The notes under the pieces were generated by a model. The model did no database searches, was not told the origin of the DNA, and saw only the letters and a list, made by a program, of their open reading frames with translations. A program made the translations under genes and the position numbers. DNA of 26,981 bases from UMGS755 sp045602005 (lineage in GTDB: Bacteria > Bacillota > Clostridia > UBA1381 > UBA9506): positions 1-26,981 of the forward strand of contig JAZSAS010000011.1 in assembly GCA_045602005.1 (NCBI GenBank), in the 5' to 3' direction. Of this stretch, positions 23,267-26,981 are shown one piece after another. The number at the start of each line of letters is the position of its first letter. Positions within the stretch are counted from its first letter, which is position 1.

Positions 23267-23482
23267 CTACTCCACCGTAATCTCCAGATATTCATCTCCA
23301 AGCTCTAAAAACACTACATCACCGGAATGTATCTTTTTTCCACGCATCTGGCACAACTCGCCGTTTACACTGACTGCACCGGAAAGAATCAGTTCCTTTG
23401 CATCGCTGCCGGAATAAGCAATGCCGGCAAATTTCAGCAGCTGGTCAAGTTTAATATATTCTGTTTCAATCTGAACTTTCAT
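23267..23482 (-). CDS. yaaA: S4-domain RNA-binding protein YaaA
   Basis: The 71-residue product is a single S4 fold: IETEYIKLDQLLKFAGIAYSG followed by an SGAVSVNGE turn and a GDVVFLE strand, the usual RNA-binding S4 pattern. It matches the small YaaA protein that sits between dnaN and recF in Firmicutes. B. subtilis YaaA has been linked to ribosome assembly. The start is 14 nt after the dnaA stop, where dnaN is normally found between them. Confidence 0.9.
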   Translation of the reverse strand: MKVQIETEYIKLDQLLKFAGIAYSGSDAKELILSGAVSVNGELCQMRGKKIHSGDVVFLELGDEYLEITVE

Positions 23483-23495
23483 TCTGACACCTCAT

Positions 23496-24836
23496 TTATT
23501 GCCGATTTTCCAGATTTATGATGAGCTCCTCCACAATTTTTTTAGTATCCTCATTTTTTTCCATACTGTTTTTAATGTTATTGATACCATTTAAAATGGT
23601 GGCATGGTTTCTGCCTCCCAGTTCTTTTCCGATTTTCGGCAAAGATAAGCCGGTGAATTCACGCATTAAATACATAGCAATGTGTCTTGCATAAGAAATC
23701 TCCTGGGTTCTCTTAGAGGACAAAATCTCATCGGAGGTCAAATTGAAGTAGTTTGACACGATGGATAAAATATACTCTGTGTTAATGTGAGGGTCCTCCG
23801 ATTTATTTAAAAATTCCTTAATCGCCTCATTTGCCAGCTGCATGGTAATAGGACGCCCCATTAAAACATTATAGGCAGTGAGACGCTTTAAAACACCCTC
23901 TAAATTTCTAATATTAGATTTCAAATTTTCGGCTATGTAAAACAGAATATCGTCAGGAACCTCAAAATTTTCTTCGCTGGCTTTTTTCTTCAAAATTGCC
24001 ACACGAGTCTCTAAATCTGGTGGCTTAATATCCACAATCAGGCCCCACTCAAACCGGTTCCGTATCCGCTCTTCCAATTCCTTGATTTCTCTGGGAGGAC
24101 GGTCAGACGTGATGATAATCTGCTTGTCCGATTCGTGCAAGGCATTAAAGGTATGGAAAAATTCAATCTGCGTTTGATCTTTATTGGAAATAAACTGTAT
24201 ATCATCAATAATTAAAACATCACAGGTTCTGTATTTGTTTCTAAAATCCACTGTTTTTTTATCAATCAAGGTGTTGATAAAATCATTGGTAAACTTCTCA
24301 CTTGTGATATAAAGAATGTTAGCACCGGGATTATTTTCCTTAATCTGGTTACCAATCGCCTGCACCAAATGAGTTTTTCCAAGTCCCGGTCCGCCATAAA
24401 TAAACAGAGGATTAAAGGCCTTTGCCGGACGCTCAGATACCGCCTGAGATGCTGCATGAGCCAATCGGTTAGAATCACCTACCACAAAGGAGGAAAAGGT
24501 GTAACGGGGATTTAAGGTAACAGCATCATCACTGCGGTCGGAATAGGAAACCGTGGTTTCCAGTTCAGCTGGCAGAGGATCATTATAATCCAGTAACTCA
24601 ACGGAATAATAAATATCAGCAGACATTCTGACAGCGTCTTTAATCGCATCTAGATACATGGATTTTACAATTTCAAAATGAAGCTCTGTGGGAACCTTTA
24701 AATAAATGGCCTCACTGGTGATGCCAACAGGCAACAACGGCTCAACCCAATGGTCATAAGCCGATTGACTGATTTCCGGTTTTTCCTTTAAAAGCTTCAG
24801 TGCTTGATACCATATTGACGATAACTGCGCTTTCAT
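23496..24836 (-). CDS. dnaA: Chromosomal replication initiator DnaA
   Basis: The protein is 446 residues from the ATG at 24836 (a TTG at 24851 would add five residues; neither has an ideal ribosome binding site, GGGG with AAAGG being the only candidate). Domain I is at 1-80, a short linker at 90-110, then the AAA+ domain III with Walker A GGPGLGKT (148-155) and Walker B IIDDIQF (about 209-215), and a C-terminal DNA-binding domain with GGRNHATILNGI. The usual DnaA signature here is GGRDHTT; the Asp-to-Asn and Thr-to-Ala changes occur in other phyla (for example Bacteroidetes) and touch residues that contact the DnaA box. Length matches B. subtilis DnaA. It leads the cluster dnaA-yaaA-recF-remB. 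Confidence 0.95.
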   Translation of the reverse strand: MKAQLSSIWYQALKLLKEKPEISQSAYDHWVEPLLPVGITSEAIYLKVPTELHFEIVKSMYLDAIKDAVRMSADIYYSVELLDYNDPLPAELETTVSYSDRSDDAVTLNPRYTFSSFVVGDSNRLAHAASQAVSERPAKAFNPLFIYGGPGLGKTHLVQAIGNQIKENNPGANILYITSEKFTNDFINTLIDKKTVDFRNKYRTCDVLIIDDIQFISNKDQTQIEFFHTFNALHESDKQIIITSDRPPREIKELEERIRNRFEWGLIVDIKPPDLETRVAILKKKASEENFEVPDDILFYIAENLKSNIRNLEGVLKRLTAYNVLMGRPITMQLANEAIKEFLNKSEDPHINTEYILSIVSNYFNLTSDEILSSKRTQEISYARHIAMYLMREFTGLSLPKIGKELGGRNHATILNGINNIKNSMEKNEDTKKIVEELIINLENRQ

Positions 24837-24894
24837 CCTTTCTGCCCCCAAGTAAATGAAATTTTCAGCCTTTCAAAAGGCCTCTGGACTTTTC

Positions 24895-24923
24895 ATTATA
24901 ACATAAGAAAACAAAAGAATCAA
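24895..24923 (-). promoter_or_regulatory. Promoter of the dnaA cluster
   Basis: On the minus strand TTGATT (24918-24923) and a perfect TATAAT (24895-24900) are separated by 17 bp; the leader is about 50 nt. I see no DnaA box (TTATNCACA) near it, so no autoregulatory site is evident. Confidence 0.75.
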
Positions 24924-24963
24924 GGTAATTTCACCTGAAATCTTGCACAAAAATATTTTGCAT

Positions 24964-24985
24964 AAAAAAAGAGCTGTAACAGCTC
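24964..24985 (-). terminator. Terminator of the small helical-protein gene
   Basis: On the minus strand GAGCTG pairs with CAGCTC (plus strand 24971-24976 and 24980-24985) around a 3-nt loop, followed by seven U (A-run 24964-24970). It insulates the dnaA promoter from the gene upstream. Confidence 0.8.
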
Positions 24986-24993
24986 CTTTTAGC

Positions 24994-25428
24994 TTATAAA
25001 TATGGCCGGATGTCTATTGCCAACTGCTCCTCCAAATGAATCAGACTTTTGGTCATATTTTTTGAAGTTTCATCCGCCGCCTTATATTGATTTAAATAAC
25101 GATTTAAGGACTTAACGCCCATATTACAACCATCGGTCATCAGATCAGCAACCGTTTTGTCAGAATCATCAAGCAAAAGCTTTGCATTGGTTTTCATCCA
25201 AGACATGCTCTTTGCCATTGGATTTGGTTCCTTGCCCTCATCGTGATAGTCACGCAAAAGCCCTTGAACCTCTGAACGTAGCGCCTCATGATCTGATTTA
25301 CATTCCGAAAGTGTCTTCTTAAATTCCTCATTTTGCACATAAGACAAAACATCATCAATGGAAGTCACGCCCATTTTAATACCGGCATCACATTCTCTGA
25401 GTAGCTTAATCGTATCTTGTTCAATCAT
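24994..25428 (-). CDS. Conserved all-helical protein, possibly ferritin-like, function unknown
   Basis: The 144-residue protein is predicted almost wholly alpha-helical, without signal or membrane segment. Two halves each carry similar text (CDAGIKMGVTSIDDVLSYV near 13-31 and CNMGVKSLNRYLNQY near 101-115), suggesting a four-helix bundle, as in ferritin-like DUF2383-type proteins. Metal-ligand patterns such as ExxH are not obvious; single Glu and His residues are scattered. Proteins with the block PNPMAKSMSWMKTN appear familiar from Clostridia as conserved hypotheticals. An AGGAGG site precedes the ATG and a clear terminator follows. No function can be assigned. Confidence 0.8.
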   Translation of the reverse strand: MIEQDTIKLLRECDAGIKMGVTSIDDVLSYVQNEEFKKTLSECKSDHEALRSEVQGLLRDYHDEGKEPNPMAKSMSWMKTNAKLLLDDSDKTVADLMTDGCNMGVKSLNRYLNQYKAADETSKNMTKSLIHLEEQLAIDIRPYL

Positions 25429-25603
25429 GGTTAAAACCTCCTTTTAAAGGAAGTATTCCCTGGTGGTACCAATTTATACTATTGTGAGTTAAGAGTTTTA
25501 TTAAAGAACATCTAAAGTGCAAACATTCGGTTCATAATGTGTTCACCAACAGAAAATGTGTGCGTTATCAGGGACAAATTTGTAATTTTTTTGTAAATAT
25601 ATG

Positions 25604-25632
25604 TTGCAAATAATTGATGTATATGCTATAAT
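25604..25632 (+). promoter_or_regulatory. Promoter of the right-edge gene
   Basis: TTGCAA (25604-25609) and a perfect TATAAT (25627-25632) are separated by 17 bp; a transcript from about 25639 would reach the GTG start after about 35 nt. Confidence 0.7.
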
Positions 25633-25673
25633 AAATAGATGTAACTATTGATGTAGTTAAAATAAGGAAAGAA

Positions 25674-26981
25674 GTGGAAATACGTTTGCAGAATAACCTA
25701 AACGGAGTGAAACTTTTCGTTTTAGAATCTCCGGACGACATAGAACAGTTTATATCATATTTAACATCAAATAACAGACAGACAGATACCGCAAGGCTAA
25801 CAAAAATAATAAGCAACATGCAATTGCCTTTGTCTATACTTTTTGAGCCATGTTATGTTGATAAACTTTACAGAGATACATATTATTTATATTACTCCGG
25901 AAAACATTGCGAATATAATCGCAGTTGCCAGAGACTTTCTTTTTTTAACGGTGATTTTCAACTTAATGATTTCTATAAAAATGAAATGTTTCGTTGCCTT
26001 TCTGATGCTTTTATCGGGACGATTGTTTTAAGACCCTTGCCAAGGCGAGTTGTCGGAAGAACATTATTAGACCCATCAAAACTCAAATACATGACAGCAC
26101 ATATAAGAACGGCTGATTTCAGTGTTGAAATACTGGGAAATATTTTTACAGTTAATGCGTTTCCCTTCCTATCACAAGATGCAGAAGTTATGACTTGTGC
26201 TGAAACCACTGTATGGAATATTTTGGAGTATTTTGGAACAAGATATCCCGAATATAAAACTATTTTACCCAGCGATATTGTACAAAAACTTGATGACATT
26301 TCCTCTGAAAGAGTACTGCCATCAAGCGGTTTAGATTATTTAAGAATAACCAATTTGTTAAAAGCTTTTTCTTTTGCTCCCAGATTATATGCTGATACGG
26401 TCTATAACATAGATGAATTAAAAAGATTATTTCATTATTATGTTGAATCCGGAATACCTTTAGCTTTGGGGGTTCAGGGAAAAGACAGAAACTATGATGT
26501 AAGACATTCTGTAATTTGTGTTGGTCATTCATCAAAAAGACTTCCTTTGAATGATATACAAATTCAGCTATCAGATCAGGAAGACCAAGATGCTGTTCCA
26601 TTCATCGATTCTTCACAGCTTTACAATGAGTATGTGATGATTGATGACAATCAAATTCCATATACTATTGAGGAGTTTAACAATCTAACCTTATATGATG
26701 ATGCAAAACTTTGTGTATTTGCGGCTCCTTTATATAAAAGGATATTTTTGGAAGCCGGAGATGCTTACAGCATAATACATGAGTGTTTAAAGGAGTTAAA
26801 AATTTGGGACTTTATAAAAGCAGAAACACCGGATATTTCTAAAGAAAATCCAGTTGTATTACGTTTATTTTTAACGAGTTCCAGGAAATATAAGAGTTAT
26901 AGAATCCATCATATGTACCCAGAGAGTTTAAGAAAGAGTTATTCTCAGGTGTCACTACCTAAATTCCTATGGGTCGCAGAA
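25674..26981 (+). CDS. Unrecognised protein with a possible papain/C39-like cysteine peptidase core (partial)
   Basis: An open frame of 436 codons runs to the right edge without a stop. The best start is GTG 25674, 4 nt after AAGGAA, giving MEIRLQNNLNGVKLFVLES; a TTG at 25686 is an alternative and the first ATG is far inside. No signal or membrane segment is visible. I do not recognise the family. A conserved-looking block GTIVLRPLPRRVVGRTLL (115-132) precedes FPFLSQDAEVMTCAETTVWNIL (163-184). Gln168 and Cys175 there, His278 in RHSVICVGH and Asp324/Asp325/Asn326 in MIDDNQ have the order and context of C39/papain-like cysteine peptidases (Gln, Cys, His, Asp/Asn). The first 110 residues and those after about 335 look like separate domains. 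The gene is visibly more AT-rich than its housekeeping neighbours, which may mean acquisition. The peptidase idea is an inference from motif layout. Confidence 0.7.
   Translation, partial: MEIRLQNNLNGVKLFVLESPDDIEQFISYLTSNNRQTDTARLTKIISNMQLPLSILFEPCYVDKLYRDTYYLYYSGKHCEYNRSCQRLSFFNGDFQLNDFYKNEMFRCLSDAFIGTIVLRPLPRRVVGRTLLDPSKLKYMTAHIRTADFSVEILGNIFTVNAFPFLSQDAEVMTCAETTVWNILEYFGTRYPEYKTILPSDIVQKLDDISSERVLPSSGLDYLRITNLLKAFSFAPRLYADTVYNIDELKRLFHYYVESGIPLALGVQGKDRNYDVRHSVICVGHSSKRLPLNDIQIQLSDQEDQDAVPFIDSSQLYNEYVMIDDNQIPYTIEEFNNLTLYDDAKLCVFAAPLYKRIFLEAGDAYSIIHECLKELKIWDFIKAETPDISKENPVVLRLFLTSSRKYKSYRIHHMYPESLRKSYSQVSLPKFLWVAE

Noticed and set aside
25461..25470. TGGTGGTACC, like the core of a T-box antiterminator
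   Set aside because: The flanking T-box consensus (AGGGTGGNACCGCG), specifier loop and terminator are missing, and the only good promoter for a downstream gene begins after it.

Overview
The window looks like chromosomal DNA of an anaerobic, Gram-positive-type (Firmicutes/Clostridia) bacterium. The evidence is the set of families present (ArgR, RemB, YaaA S4 protein, YabE-like G5/3D protein, AddB, an ECF S component, a YmfI-like reductase, SLH-domain surface protein), strong AGGAGG-type ribosome binding sites, frequent TTG/GTG starts, and very regular sigma-A promoters with 17-bp spacers in AT-rich gaps. The species cannot be named from the sequence. Most of the window is housekeeping DNA. 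I see no insertion sequence, prophage, CRISPR array, tRNA or rRNA.

Layout, left to right. (1) 1-900: the 3' end of rlmN and a small lipoprotein on the minus strand. (2) 1056-4780: a plus-strand operon nadK-argR-recN plus a short QueG-like double [4Fe-4S] protein. (3) 4830-5970: mreB with its own promoter. A perfect hairpin follows that also ends a minus-strand noncoding RNA (about 5975-6175), most likely 6S RNA, with its own promoter. (4) 6243-7790: a Cu/Zn superoxide dismutase-family gene (minus) and a NagD-type HAD phosphatase (plus) whose promoter carries a perfect palindrome. (5) 7822-11705: a minus-strand pair, galactokinase-like GHMP kinase then phosphohexomutase, divergent from an AraC-family regulator. 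This looks like a small sugar-use module. (6) 11862-14101: a secreted SLH-domain protein, a YmfI-like SDR and an HPr-like protein without the phosphorylatable His. (7) 14174-15226: a YabE-type G5/3D cell-wall protein (minus). (8) 15597-19604: addB and an ECF transporter S component. (9) 19685-21854: PfkB sugar kinase and mannitol-1-phosphate 5-dehydrogenase-like gene. (10) 21912-24836: a minus-strand dnaA-yaaA-recF-remB cluster, with dnaN missing from its usual place between dnaA and yaaA. (11) 24994-26981: a conserved all-helical small protein (minus) and the start of an AT-rich, unrecognised gene running off the window, with a possible papain/C39-like cysteine peptidase core.

The items most worth following up are the edge gene with peptidase-like residues, the reduced dnaA cluster without dnaN or visible DnaA boxes, the 6S RNA call, the paired repeats in the kinase/AraC divergent promoter region, and the palindrome over the HAD promoter. 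I did not find a clear multi-gene novel system. The best candidate for something undescribed is the truncated gene at the right edge.
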